Positions 1 to 7,418 of a stretch of DNA of 15,710 nucleotides are shown one piece after another (within the stretch, counting starts at the first letter, position 1; each line of letters starts with the position of its first letter). A program made the translations under genes and the position numbers. The DNA comes from Coemansia sp. RSA 922 (Eukaryota > Kickxellomycota > Kickxellomycetes > Kickxellales > Kickxellaceae), in NCBI GenBank assembly GCA_027577415.1, contig JANBQS010000542.1:1-15710 (forward strand), in the 5' to 3' direction. The notes under the pieces are model-generated. The model was given only the letters and a program-made list of their open reading frames with translations, was not told the DNA's origin and did no database searches.

Positions 1-38
1 TTGAGCATTCTCCTAAACATGTTGAATAACCCAAGACA

Positions 39-46
39 TATAAAAA
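39..46 (+). promoter_or_regulatory. TATA box of the first small gene
   Basis: TATAAAAA followed by GCC lies 123 bases before the ATG at 162. A pyrimidine-rich stretch follows it, which would form the 5' leader. The same box at nearly the same distance is found before three other small genes in this window, which supports a real core promoter. Confidence 0.6.
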
Positions 47-161
47 GCCTGTCCTAGCACTCTGTTTTCTCTTTTTTCTTACACCATCTTCACATCAACC
101 ATTACTACGCCCAGCTACTCATATACACACTCTACTCAAGCCTTCACCACTTTATTTGAAC

Positions 162-413
162 ATGTTCTTTATCGAAATTGTAGTAGTATTCAAAGGTGTC
201 CCTTCAAATTACAATCTACACGGCAGTACTAAGATGGATGAGTTAAGGTCAATATGTGGAGCGACTCTGAAAATCTCATGCAAGGATGCCTGCTTTTATT
301 ATGCGGAGGACACTACATACGAAAATACAATAACCGTGAAAACTATAGGTGACTTGAAAGGTGAGGGCAGTACGCCGGAAAGCAAGAAAGTAGTACTTAA
401 GCTTTTAGGCTAG
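162..413 (+). CDS. Small hypothetical protein, ubiquitin-like fold proposed
   Basis: This 83-residue protein is not recognised from any named family. I start it at the ATG at 162, the first ATG in frame and correctly placed behind the TATA box at 39. By eye the order of elements matches a beta-grasp fold: a hydrophobic strand (FFIEIVVVF, residues 2-10), a second short strand, a helix around residues 25-38 (KMDELRSIC), a strand CFYYAED, and a last strand KVVLKLLG at the extreme C-terminus, much as ubiquitin ends in LVLRLRGG. It ends in a single Gly rather than Gly-Gly, so conjugation is not implied. It resembles the next small protein (1080-1322) in length, element order, the helix Cys and the C-terminal L-K-L. 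No signal peptide is clear; the hydrophobic N-terminus contains an acidic residue. The coding sequence is AT-rich compared with the housekeeping genes nearby. Being a gene is likely; the fold is inferred. Confidence 0.6.
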   Translation: MFFIEIVVVFKGVPSNYNLHGSTKMDELRSICGATLKISCKDACFYYAEDTTYENTITVKTIGDLKGEGSTPESKKVVLKLLG

Positions 414-962
414 AATGTATACCTGCCTAGTTTGATATACTACGTACGCTGTTACTTAATTACCCTTTGCGCGCAGTTTAATACTTTTAGTTATATATTT
501 TATTTATTTACTATTCACTACGAGGCCAACTGCATGACATGTTTAAATGATATCAAAAAGCGTACCTTACGTTGACTAGAGAAGCTTTTATCATAATATA
601 CAAGCCTTAGTAACATTTACACATGGTACACATGTCAAATCATTAGAAAAAGTGTCAGAAGCATTAAATAATTGAACCGTAGTTGGTGTTTGAGTTTGGC
701 GATGATTGGCACGAGATTTGGCTGCCGCTTCCTCTCACTATTGCATCTTTCTTGTGCCTGCAGTCAAGAACACACTTTGCAGTGGTTTTTTTTACAAAGG
801 CAAACACATGACCGATCTCCTTTTTTTTGCGTTGACTGGAAACAACGGTACAATCAGCTGACACAGTATGCCAGAAAAAAGAATTGGGAACAACCACGAT
901 TTTACACTGACTGAAGCGCTCCTAACAAAAAAAAACAGCTAGAATTTTCTCTTGGGGGAGGG
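414..962. other. Intergenic region between the two small genes
   Basis: There is no convincing gene here. The left part (about 470-620) is very AT-rich and suits the 3' end of the first small gene. Two overlapping frames of about 80 codons on opposite strands (664-914) have a composition unlike protein and are treated as chance. An ATTGG (inverted CCAAT) lies near 704. The TATA box of the next gene follows at 963. Confidence 0.5.
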
Positions 963-970
963 TATAAAAA
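963..970 (+). promoter_or_regulatory. TATA box of the second small gene
   Basis: TATAAAAA stands directly after a G-rich GGGGGAGGG stretch and 117 bases before the ATG at 1080. Spacing and sequence match the other small genes. Confidence 0.6.
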
Positions 971-1079
971 TGGCCTACACTTTCATACCTCTTGTGGAAA
1001 TCTCTTGTACCAATTACAATTATATTCGCACCTAGGTCGCTTTAACGCTCTACAAGAAGTATACACCATTTATTTTATT

Positions 1080-1322
1080 ATGTCGGGTATCAAGGATATT
1101 ACATTCTCGGTCACTTATGAAGACGCTGAGGAGAACAAGGAGCGCAAAGTTACCGTCAAGGAAAACGCCACTATAACTCAGTTGATAAAAGCGTGTAAAG
1201 AAAAATTCAGTATTATTGACGAGGAATCAGTTGGACTCTATGACAAGGGAAACATGATGTTCCACAGTTCGGATGAGAGGACAGCGCAAGCCATTAAATA
1301 TACAGAGCTGAAGCTCGTGTAG
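1080..1322 (+). CDS. Small hypothetical protein, ubiquitin-like fold proposed
   Basis: An 80-residue protein of unknown function. The start is the ATG at 1080 (MSGIKDITF); the frame is open further upstream but only from non-ATG codons. It reads as a compact beta-grasp domain: strand ITFSVTY (7-13), strand RKVTVKE (22-28), helix TITQLIKACKEKF (31-43), strand SVGLYDKGN (50-58), and final strand TELKLV reaching the C-terminus. It is rich in Lys and Glu, with no signal peptide or membrane segment, so it is probably soluble and intracellular. It aligns loosely with the protein at 162-413 (helix L..xC, xxY before the turn, LKL at the end), consistent with an old tandem duplication. There is no Gly-Gly tail. 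The fold and the paralogy are inferences; a profile or structure comparison would decide. Confidence 0.65.
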   Translation: MSGIKDITFSVTYEDAEENKERKVTVKENATITQLIKACKEKFSIIDEESVGLYDKGNMMFHSSDERTAQAIKYTELKLV

Positions 1323-1624
1323 TCGAGTCATTTTGCTGTATTGGATGTACGGCCAAAGTATAGTCGATATGAGCAATATACAAAGTTCATTCAGGAAAAA
1401 CTTTACTCTGGCCCGGTACAGCTGTTAGCTACCTTTTAATTAGTAGTAACTTAATGAATACACTCAGTTTGAACCATTTGCCCGATGTGATGATTTGTCG
1501 ATCAAGCCCATCTTAATTTTGCAAGAAAAAAAATGTTGTGCTCAAGATTTTTTTTCGATGTTCACAATTGCATTTCTGACAAGCTACTTTGACTATTTTG
1601 CCATTTACTACTGTTGTGTCTATA
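1323..1624. other. Intergenic region upstream of MRD1
   Basis: It should hold the 3' end of the second small gene and the MRD1 promoter. I see no convincing TATA box. T- and A-runs occur just before the MRD1 start (about 1520-1560). Confidence 0.4.
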
Positions 1625-4120
1625 ATGTCGTCTCGAATTGTTGTAAAGAACCTTCCCAAGCACATTACAGAGGAGCGGTTCCGGGGGCACTTTTCGGGAA
1701 AGGGCGAAGTAACCGATGCCAAACTAATGTACACAGAACGCGGACAGTTCCGGCGGTTCGGGTTTGTCGGCTACCGATCCGAAGACGAGGCACTAGCAGC
1801 TCAACAGTACTTTAACAACTCGTTTATCGATACATCCAAAGTATCGGTAGAAATAGCCAAACCCTTTGGTGACGCCTCATTGCCTCGCGCTTGGTCCGTA
1901 TACACGAAGGGCACGACGCTTTATAACCAAGTGCATGGCGTCCAGCAGGAAAAGCAAACGCCGGTGGAAGAGAAGAAGGGTCAAAAGGCTATTCGCACGT
2001 TGTATGAGGAGCTGTTGGCGGATAATCAGGATGATCCGAGGTTTAAAGAGTTTTTGCAAGTCATGGCTCCTCGCGCCAACAACAAGACGTGGACTAACGA
2101 TGATTATTCCGAGTGGCATACTACTGAGCAGGCTGCTGTTAACAGTGCGGTTGCTGCGCGGCGAGAGCAGCTTGAAAGCAAGGTGACGCCTGCTAAGAGC
2201 TCTAAATCGGTTAGCAAGAAGACGGCAGCGAGTGCAGTGGACGCCGAGCCCACCGAAGGTCAGGACAGCGGATCGGGGTTGTCCGATATGGAGTGGCTAC
2301 GCAAACACATGAGCACCAAGGTCGACCTTGATGATGTTGACGGAGACGACGCCGCTGATATGAACGACGAGCAACCGACACTCACTGTGGATGAGGATAC
2401 CGCTGGCCAGGATGGCTCTGAAGCGGCTGGCAGCACGACTGATCTGGCGGTGGCAGTGGCGAGCTTAGTATCTCAGATCCAAGACACAGGGCGGCTGTTC
2501 ATCCGCAACCTTCCGTACCTGGCTACTGAGGAGGACCTACGCGCGGCGTTTGAAAAGTTTGGCCCACTCTCCGAGGTACACATGCCGATCTCAAAGGATA
2601 CCAAGCGGCCCAAGGGCTTTGCATACGTGCTATACTTGCTACCCGAGCATGCGGTGAGCGCGTACAGAGAGATGGACAATAAGGTGTTTTTGGGTCGGCT
2701 ACTCCACGTGTTGCCCGGCAAGGAAAAGCCCCAGGAGCGCGAGGCTGGCGACACGTTGGCGGGATTCAAGTCTGATGTTAAAAAGGAGCGCGATGCCAAG
2801 AAGAAGGCTCTGGCTGGCAGCGACTTTAACTGGAACTCGCTCTACATGAGTGCCGATGCCGTAGCCGACTCGATCTCCGAGCGTCTGAGCATCTCAAAGG
2901 CCGATCTACTGTCGGCTGATTCGGGCGGCAACCCAGCAGTCAGACTGGCGTTGGCTGAGACGCATATTATCAACGACACTAAGCGGTTCTTTGAGGAGCA
3001 GGGCGTCATGCTCGAGCGCTTCAGCAACCGCGAACGCAGTGACACTGTTATTTTGGTCAAGAACATCCCGTATAGCGTCGATGAGGATGAGTTGCGCTCG
3101 CTGTTTGGCAAGTTTGGCAGCCTGGGTCGTGTGCTGCTGCCACCGTCGCGGACCATCGCTATTGTCGAGCTTTTGGAGGCGAGCGAGGCGCGTGCTGCGT
3201 TTAGACACCTCGCTTATAAGCGGCTGAAGGATGCGCCGATTTACTTGGAGCGCGCGCCCAAGGATATCTTTGACAAGGCGTTTGATCCAGCCACGGAGGC
3301 TACGCGCCGCGAGAACAGCAAGGCGAGCGAGGCAGCAAGGGCCGAGATTAGCAAGATGCACGAGCCTCTGAACGACCCAACCCAGACCAGCGTAGCAACT
3401 CAGGGCAGTGTTAGTGTGGCTGGGTGTGTGCTGTTTGTCAAGAATCTGGACTTTGATACTACGGAGGATACTTTGCGCAGCGTGTTTGATGGCGTGGATG
3501 GCCTGGCTAGCGTGACTATTCGCCGCAAAAAGGATCCAAAGCGCGCCAACAAATGGCTGTCCATGGGCTTTGGCTTTGTCGAGTACAAGTCGCCCGAGGC
3601 TGCTCGCCAAGCGCTCGAGTCGTTCCAGGGCATCGAGGTCGACGACCACGCGCTAGAGATCAAGATCTCTGATCGCCTGGCCAAGACCGAAACTGCTGTG
3701 GATTCTAACGCTGAGGGCAAGAAGCCCAAGAGCACTAAGCTGGTGGTCAAGAACATTCCGTTCGAGGCTACGAAAAAGGATATCAGGGACTTGGTTTCGG
3801 CGTTTGGCCAGACAAAGTCAGTGCGCTTGCCTAGCAAGTTCTCTGGAGGACACCGTGGTTTTGCCTTTGTTGAGTTCCTCACCCCGCAAGAGGCTCAGCA
3901 TGTGTTGGATACGATGAAGGACACGCATTTGTACGGCCGTCACTTGGTTATCGACTGGGCTGAAGAGGAGAACAGCCTCCAGGCTATCCGCGAAAAGGTC
4001 GGTCGCCAGTTCGCCAAAGATGCTGGCGACAATCCCGCTACTGCTGGCAAGCGTCGCAAGATCGAGGCCGAGCTTGGCCGTGGTGGCGGCGAAGATGACA
4101 TGGACTCTGATTCAGACTAG
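1625..4120 (+). CDS. MRD1: Multiple RNA-binding domain protein Mrd1 (RBM19 family)
   Basis: An 831-residue nucleolar RNA-binding protein of the Mrd1/RBM19 family. In yeast Mrd1 binds pre-rRNA and U3 and is needed for the early cleavages that release 18S rRNA within the 90S processome. Five RRMs can be read: about residues 2-90 (IVVKNLP, RRFGFVGYR), 289-368 (LFIRNLP, KGFAYVLY), 473-548 (ILVKNIP, with a weaker RNP1), 600-685 (LFVKNLD, GFGFVEY) and 704-785 (LVVKNIP, RGFAFVEF). The order, the SFI.TSK..VE.AK.F segment after RRM1 and the acidic linker between RRM1 and RRM2 are typical of the family, as is the overall length. The C-terminus is basic and then acidic (GKRRKIE ... DDMDSDSD). I chose the ATG at 1625, since MSSRIVVKNLP matches the family's N-terminus; the frame runs open upstream without an ATG. 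The gene has no intron and is GC-rich, unlike the small genes before it. Confidence 0.93.
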   Translation: MSSRIVVKNLPKHITEERFRGHFSGKGEVTDAKLMYTERGQFRRFGFVGYRSEDEALAAQQYFNNSFIDTSKVSVEIAKPFGDASLPRAWSVYTKGTTLYNQVHGVQQEKQTPVEEKKGQKAIRTLYEELLADNQDDPRFKEFLQVMAPRANNKTWTNDDYSEWHTTEQAAVNSAVAARREQLESKVTPAKSSKSVSKKTAASAVDAEPTEGQDSGSGLSDMEWLRKHMSTKVDLDDVDGDDAADMNDEQPTLTVDEDTAGQDGSEAAGSTTDLAVAVASLVSQIQDTGRLFIRNLPYLATEEDLRAAFEKFGPLSEVHMPISKDTKRPKGFAYVLYLLPEHAVSAYREMDNKVFLGRLLHVLPGKEKPQEREAGDTLAGFKSDVKKERDAKKKALAGSDFNWNSLYMSADAVADSISERLSISKADLLSADSGGNPAVRLALAETHIINDTKRFFEEQGVMLERFSNRERSDTVILVKNIPYSVDEDELRSLFGKFGSLGRVLLPPSRTIAIVELLEASEARAAFRHLAYKRLKDAPIYLERAPKDIFDKAFDPATEATRRENSKASEAARAEISKMHEPLNDPTQTSVATQGSVSVAGCVLFVKNLDFDTTEDTLRSVFDGVDGLASVTIRRKKDPKRANKWLSMGFGFVEYKSPEAARQALESFQGIEVDDHALEIKISDRLAKTETAVDSNAEGKKPKSTKLVVKNIPFEATKKDIRDLVSAFGQTKSVRLPSKFSGGHRGFAFVEFLTPQEAQHVLDTMKDTHLYGRHLVIDWAEEENSLQAIREKVGRQFAKDAGDNPATAGKRRKIEAELGRGGGEDDMDSDSD

Positions 4121-4240
4121 TATAGAAAAAAAGTTGATTGTCCAATATTTTTCCAAAAGAAATCATTTATTTACTCTTGTCTATGCATTTTTTTTTCTTT
4201 TTTCTTTTTTGAGCCGTAACATATTATTCACACATTGCGA

Positions 4241-5152
4241 ATGGAGCAGCAAGCCGAGCCCTTGTTAAAGTACGCCGAGGAGTTGCTACACAGCTATTCG
4301 CGTCTAATCGTGTATTCTGGCGACATTCTACGGTCATTACCAGAGCCACGCGAAGGATTGAGTGTAGCCAATATCAAACCAAAAAAGGACGAAAGTACAG
4401 CCTTTCAGCGCGAGTGGCAGCACCTGGAGTCTGTATTTGACGAGTACCTTATTCGCCTCAACGATATCCGGACTCGCGCTCATGAGGAACTCGAGGCTGC
4501 TCGTGTAAAGTGCTTGGTTGGCGAAAACATTGATTTGACGCTTCCTGAAGCCGCCGTCAAACTCGGTGCGCGCTTAGCAAAGTATAAGCGACAGTACGAC
4601 TTTTTACAACAGGTTGTAAGCGGCGGCTCTATTGAGGACTTGGAAAAGGAAAAGGAAAAGGAAAAGGAAGGTCAGTCAGAACTAGAGAGCCAAGGCGAGA
4701 GTGATGGCGTTGTACCTACTGGCGAAATGGACGTTGACGCGGGTCTTGCTGAGAGCACAGTGGAGGGCATGGAACCTGCACCAGAAACAGATGAGCCACT
4801 TGGAGGCTCGCCAGAAGATATGATCCATGATGGTGGCACACCGGCTATGGTCGTTATTGACGACGAAGAGGAACCCGCTGTTGGCGAACAGGAGGGCGAG
4901 ATCAGTCAGACAGAAAACGTTGTAATGAGCAGCAATGTGAACACGCCGGTACAAAGCGTTGAGCCTGGCCACTCAATCTCTGTTGATGTCGCTGATGACG
5001 AGGTTGGCGAAATGGATTTCACCAGTGTTGACCCCATCGACGTTGACGCTGAATCAGACCCCGATGCTGCGGCGTTCGATGGAGAGACCATTGAGCTGGA
5101 ATCTGGCTCTAATATAGACGACGATGAAGATATGGAGGATATATTCCAATAG
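4241..5152 (+). CDS. Helical protein with acidic tail, possible Mediator Med2/Med29-type subunit
   Basis: A 303-residue protein I cannot name with confidence. Residues 1-127 look helical, with a central segment around 55-88 (FQREWQHLESVFDEYLI, then RAHEEL) and a third helix near 103-127. The pattern F..xL..F...L..L...AHE.L and the three-helix layout recall metazoan MED29 and, by published homology, fungal Med2 of the Mediator tail; this is a comparison from memory of the family pattern. From residue 128 the chain is low-complexity and strongly acidic (many D, E, G, S), ending in DDDEDMEDIFQ. Within it a (GGAAAA)4 microsatellite codes for alternating E and K. The start at 4241 is the first ATG of the frame, 120 bases after the MRD1 stop. 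It converges on the next gene, with only 22 bases between the two stop codons. No intron. Being a gene is very likely; the identity is open. Confidence 0.8.
   Translation: MEQQAEPLLKYAEELLHSYSRLIVYSGDILRSLPEPREGLSVANIKPKKDESTAFQREWQHLESVFDEYLIRLNDIRTRAHEELEAARVKCLVGENIDLTLPEAAVKLGARLAKYKRQYDFLQQVVSGGSIEDLEKEKEKEKEGQSELESQGESDGVVPTGEMDVDAGLAESTVEGMEPAPETDEPLGGSPEDMIHDGGTPAMVVIDDEEEPAVGEQEGEISQTENVVMSSNVNTPVQSVEPGHSISVDVADDEVGEMDFTSVDPIDVDAESDPDAAAFDGETIELESGSNIDDDEDMEDIFQ
4642..4669 (+). repeat. Hexanucleotide microsatellite in coding sequence
   Basis: Four perfect GGAAAA units plus GGAA, in frame, encode a Glu-Lys run inside the gene at 4241-5152. Since the unit is two codons, changes in copy number would keep the frame. 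Confidence 0.8.
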
Positions 5153-5174
5153 CACGTATTATTAATAACTTTAT

Positions 5175-6020
5175 TCACATCGAATCAAACGCATGCAGTT
5201 GACCAACTACGTCAATAAGCAAGCTAGCCGCCTGGTCGAGGCTATCCAGATCGCTGGCCATGCTACTCAGCGGCGCTTGGAAAATCAGCTCTTGCTTTAC
5301 TTCGGCCAGCCGTCCATTGTGTACTAGCATGTGTCCGGCGGTCGTGTCCTTTTTGAATGCATCGAGGATACCGCCGCTACTCTTTACGCCACGTCGGAAC
5401 TTTAAAAAGTAGAGATGTACTACAATCGACCCTTCTTTGAACTTGCACTCTATGACGAGGTTTTCAGGTAGCGCCGGCGCAAAATTTTCCGTACTGTCCG
5501 ACTGCAGCGGCATAAGCTCCAGTTGACTTCCAATGGTCAGAATCTGCCTCGCTCGTTTGACGTCACTTAGCATATTCTCCACATAGTCGAGTGCCGTTTC
5601 CTTCGAGTCTAGCCTGGGCATTAGCCGTGTTTTTTTCGTGGCTGATTTTATAAAGCTCAGTGCCTCCTGTGCTTGGCGTAATGGCAATGTTTCGTCCTTT
5701 TTGAGTCGAGTAGTTGTTCGCCGCGTAGGCTGTGTGTTGGTGCTCACTGGTAGCAACAGCGAGAGGTGTGTTACTGATGCTCCTGACACTGATACTTCGC
5801 CTACGTCCTCGCCAGTCCTTGTGTCGTGGAGGTGAATATACGAGTCTGTAGATGCACTTCTGCCTGTCCCGGCTTTATGACCTAGGAGCGAGATACCTAG
5901 TAGGCTGGCTTGCGCTTGTAATACGACTTTTGGAATGCGTTGTGTGAGTAGCCACTGAAGCTCCTGCTCCATAGCTTGCTTCTCTATGTGTACTTGTTGG
6001 TCGGTATTGCAATTGCTCAT
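5175..6020 (-). CDS. Rogdi/Rav2-family protein (RAVE complex, V-ATPase assembly)
   Basis: A 281-residue protein with the layout of the Rogdi leucine-zipper family. Yeast Rav2 is the member that, with Rav1 and Skp1, promotes V1-Vo reassembly of the vacuolar ATPase. Evidence: the N-terminal EQELQWLLTQRIPKVV followed by a long hydrophobic helix resembles the family's EWLL...V...L start; a middle stretch LRQAQEALSFIKSA and DYVENMLSDVKRARQIL matches the internal helices; and LPENLVIECKFKEGSIVVHLYFL matches the conserved P.LP..L.IE....EGS..V..Y.L block. The length is right for the family (about 280-350). The start is the ATG at 6020; no earlier in-frame ATG fits. It is convergent with the gene ending at 5152, so the 3' ends very probably overlap. 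No intron. The family call is from remembered pattern and is fairly but not fully certain. Confidence 0.72.
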   Translation of the reverse strand: MSNCNTDQQVHIEKQAMEQELQWLLTQRIPKVVLQAQASLLGISLLGHKAGTGRSASTDSYIHLHDTRTGEDVGEVSVSGASVTHLSLLLPVSTNTQPTRRTTTRLKKDETLPLRQAQEALSFIKSATKKTRLMPRLDSKETALDYVENMLSDVKRARQILTIGSQLELMPLQSDSTENFAPALPENLVIECKFKEGSIVVHLYFLKFRRGVKSSGGILDAFKKDTTAGHMLVHNGRLAEVKQELIFQAPLSSMASDLDSLDQAASLLIDVVGQLHAFDSM

Positions 6021-6332
6021 TTTGAATGTTAAGAGTGAATAAATAATAAAAATGCAAAGAAAGAAAACCCTGTAGGCAAGCGCCCATCCGAGCTGAGTGG
6101 ATGCTTCGCCATACGAAACATGCTTATACGGACAACTCGCTAATCATGTGATGGCGAATTCTATCACAGCAAGACCACCTATAGTTCAGCATAGGTTCCT
6201 CAGACTTGCATTTCTCACTTAAAATATGCTTTATTTGTAAACTTGAGAAACTGGGAAAGCAAAAAAAGAAGGCTCTATAGCCCCATATAAAACCCACTCG
6301 CCTATACTCCCATGCCAACTACCCGCTGTTTG
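6021..6332. other. Intergenic region between RAV2-like gene and small minus gene
   Basis: This should contain the promoter of the Rogdi/Rav2 gene (transcribed leftward) and the 3' end of the small gene that stops at 6333. A + strand CATATAAAACCC at 6284-6295 looks like a TATA box but has no gene behind it in the right orientation. No other gene is seen. Confidence 0.4.
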
Positions 6333-6701
6333 TCACAGGCTATTGTAATAATCAATGGATTTTTGCACTTTGCCTTGAAGAAATTTAAAGCACTCTGAAA
6401 GATTTCGATTTTCAGAAATTGTTGTCCAGGTATTAAAAGGCATGACAAAAAATACTATTTCTTCTCCACAGGTTTCATTGTGAATCTCATTAGCCATATC
6501 CCGATAATATTTAACAACACCATTGGAAGCCACTAATACAATCCTATTAGCCGTAATATTCTTAATTGTCTCATCCTCTCTAATGTTACGCTCTGCCTCT
6601 AGTAGAACCTTCTTAAAAGTAGTCTCGGATATCTCAACATCACCAATTAAAGGTGACATATCATCCTTAGTGCCTCCTAAAAAATACACATTGCACTTCA
6701 T
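6333..6701 (-). CDS. Small hypothetical protein, arm-A member of a divergent pair
   Basis: A 122-residue protein of unknown function, starting at the ATG at 6701, which lines up exactly with the start of the gene at 8649 when the two upstream regions are aligned. It begins with a hydrophobic strand (NVYFLGG), then helix-like charged segments (FKKVLLEAERNI), a strand RIVLVASNGV, a strand EIVFFVMPF followed by N-T-W, and a C-terminal helix (FKFLQGKVQKSI). No signal peptide or membrane helix is evident, so it is probably soluble. Shared positions with the 116-residue protein at 8649-8999 (VY.L, D-V/I, EAE, NG-V/I, ET..G, FV, W, GK) suggest distant homology at low identity. The coding sequence is AT-rich against the nearby housekeeping genes. 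Its TATA equivalent has changed to TGTAAAAA. Likely a real, lineage-restricted gene; no function is proposed. Confidence 0.65.
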   Translation of the reverse strand: MKCNVYFLGGTKDDMSPLIGDVEISETTFKKVLLEAERNIREDETIKNITANRIVLVASNGVVKYYRDMANEIHNETCGEEIVFFVMPFNTWTTISENRNLSECFKFLQGKVQKSIDYYNSL

Positions 6702-6809
6702 GATCCCCGTAGATGATTAACAATAAAGTAGGTAGTGTAATTTATAGTTGAAAAGTGAGGTGAAGAGAGTAAGGAAAGAAAGAAGGAGAAAGTAGGCGCC
6801 CAGCGGCTA

Positions 6810-6819
6810 CCTTTTTACA
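6810..6819 (-). promoter_or_regulatory. Degenerate TATA box of arm A (TGTAAAAAGG)
   Basis: On the minus strand the sequence is TGTAAAAAGG where arm B has TATAAAAAGG. It lies 118 bases before the ATG at 6701, exactly the distance in arm B. One base change weakens the consensus. Confidence 0.55.
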
Positions 6820-6888
6820 CCATTTCTGCGGCAGCAATCAGCGTCAGGCAAAAAAGGACGATTTCTTTTTAAATTTTACCCTGAACCA

Positions 6889-6907
6889 TGACGTAGAGAA
6901 TGACGTA
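6889..6907. promoter_or_regulatory. Two TGACGTA motifs spaced 12 bases
   Basis: TGACGTA occurs at 6889-6895 and 6901-6907 (TACGTCA on the strand of the gene it precedes). This resembles the ATF/CREB bZIP half-site. The same motif family and the same 12-base step are expanded in arm B. Binding is inferred from the motif. Confidence 0.4.
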
Positions 6908-7233
6908 TATCGAAGTCTCCAGCTAGAGTGTTTTTTTGGCGCGCTCAATTATTGAAGGGCAAAGGGCAAAGCTCAAAGCTCAAAGACATTAAGGACATCC
7001 AAAGGGCTTAATTCTATTAATGGATTACTTGCACTCCTGTGTTTCATGTAGAAGTTTCTCTTTAGCAGAGCTCAACATGGTTGCTTTTGTCCACAGTTGA
7101 AAAGAATTCTGCAAGCTCTACATGATGTTGCCAAGCAAAGATATATTCAAAAAATTCAAGACATGTGCGGACAACAAAGTACCACCATAACCATTAACAA
7201 CTCATCTCCTAGCTCAATGGACACGCAATGAGG

Positions 7234-7240
7234 TGAGTCA
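7234..7240. promoter_or_regulatory. TGAGTCA, AP-1/Gcn4-type motif
   Basis: A perfect TGAGTCA lies between arm A and the tRNA gene, about 100 bases upstream of the tRNA. In fungi this is the Gcn4 site, but a single 7-mer can occur by chance and its target here is unclear. Confidence 0.25.
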
Positions 7241-7339
7241 AAAGCGACGGCACAAGAACATTGTTCAAGAATTTCGATATCTATAATTTAGTGCTCACGG
7301 GTGCCCATTTATAAGCTGCCTAGTTAGCTCAAAAATAAT

Positions 7340-7410
7340 GCATCTGTGGTCCAGAGGTATGATTATCGCCTGCCACGCGGTAGACCCGGGTTCGATTCCC
7401 GGCGGATGCA
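7340..7410 (+). tRNA. tRNA-Gly (anticodon GCC)
   Basis: A complete 71-base cloverleaf. The acceptor stem GCATCTG (7340-7346) pairs with CGGATGC (7403-7409), with one G-T pair and discriminator A7410. The anticodon stem ATCGC/GCGGT encloses the loop CTGCCAC with anticodon GCC at 7372-7374, reading GGC and GGT. The T arm is CCGGG-TTCGATT-CCCGG. The A box TGGTCCAGAGG (7347-7357) and B box GGTTCGATTCC (7389-7399) fit the Pol III consensus perfectly. No intron, and CCA is not encoded, as in nuclear tRNA genes. It stands alone between the two arms of the inverted promoter duplication. Confidence 0.97.
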
Positions 7411-7413
7411 CAC

Positions 7414-7418
7414 TTTTT
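7414..7418 (+). terminator. RNA polymerase III T-run terminator
   Basis: Five T residues begin four bases after the tRNA, as expected for Pol III termination. Confidence 0.7.

Larger units (their letters stand above)
6702..7037 (-). repeat. Inverted upstream duplication, arm A
   Basis: Read on the minus strand, this region aligns from its outer end right up to the ATG at 6701 with 8293-8648 read on the plus strand. Matching blocks, in order, include AAAAACACTCT, GCTGGAG, ATACGTCATTC, AAGAAATCG, TTTGCCTGA, TAAAAAGG, AGCCGCTGGGCGCC, CTATAAA and TACACTACCTACTTT, with small length differences between blocks. Outside these limits the likeness fades; a lone shared CTTTGCTTGGCA (7129-7140 and 8102-8113) may mark an older edge. 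Confidence 0.85.

Noticed and set aside
664..914. Two overlapping frames of 77 and 80 codons on opposite strands
   Set aside because: Their composition is not protein-like, they use non-ATG starts, and no promoter element fits.
2906..3649. A 247-codon minus-strand frame
   Set aside because: It is antisense to MRD1 RRM3-RRM4 coding sequence; GC-rich codon bias opens this frame, and its protein has no recognisable domain.
6124..6318. A 64-codon minus-strand frame
   Set aside because: It has a non-ATG start, a composition unlike protein, and sits in the expected promoter and 3' regions of neighbouring genes.
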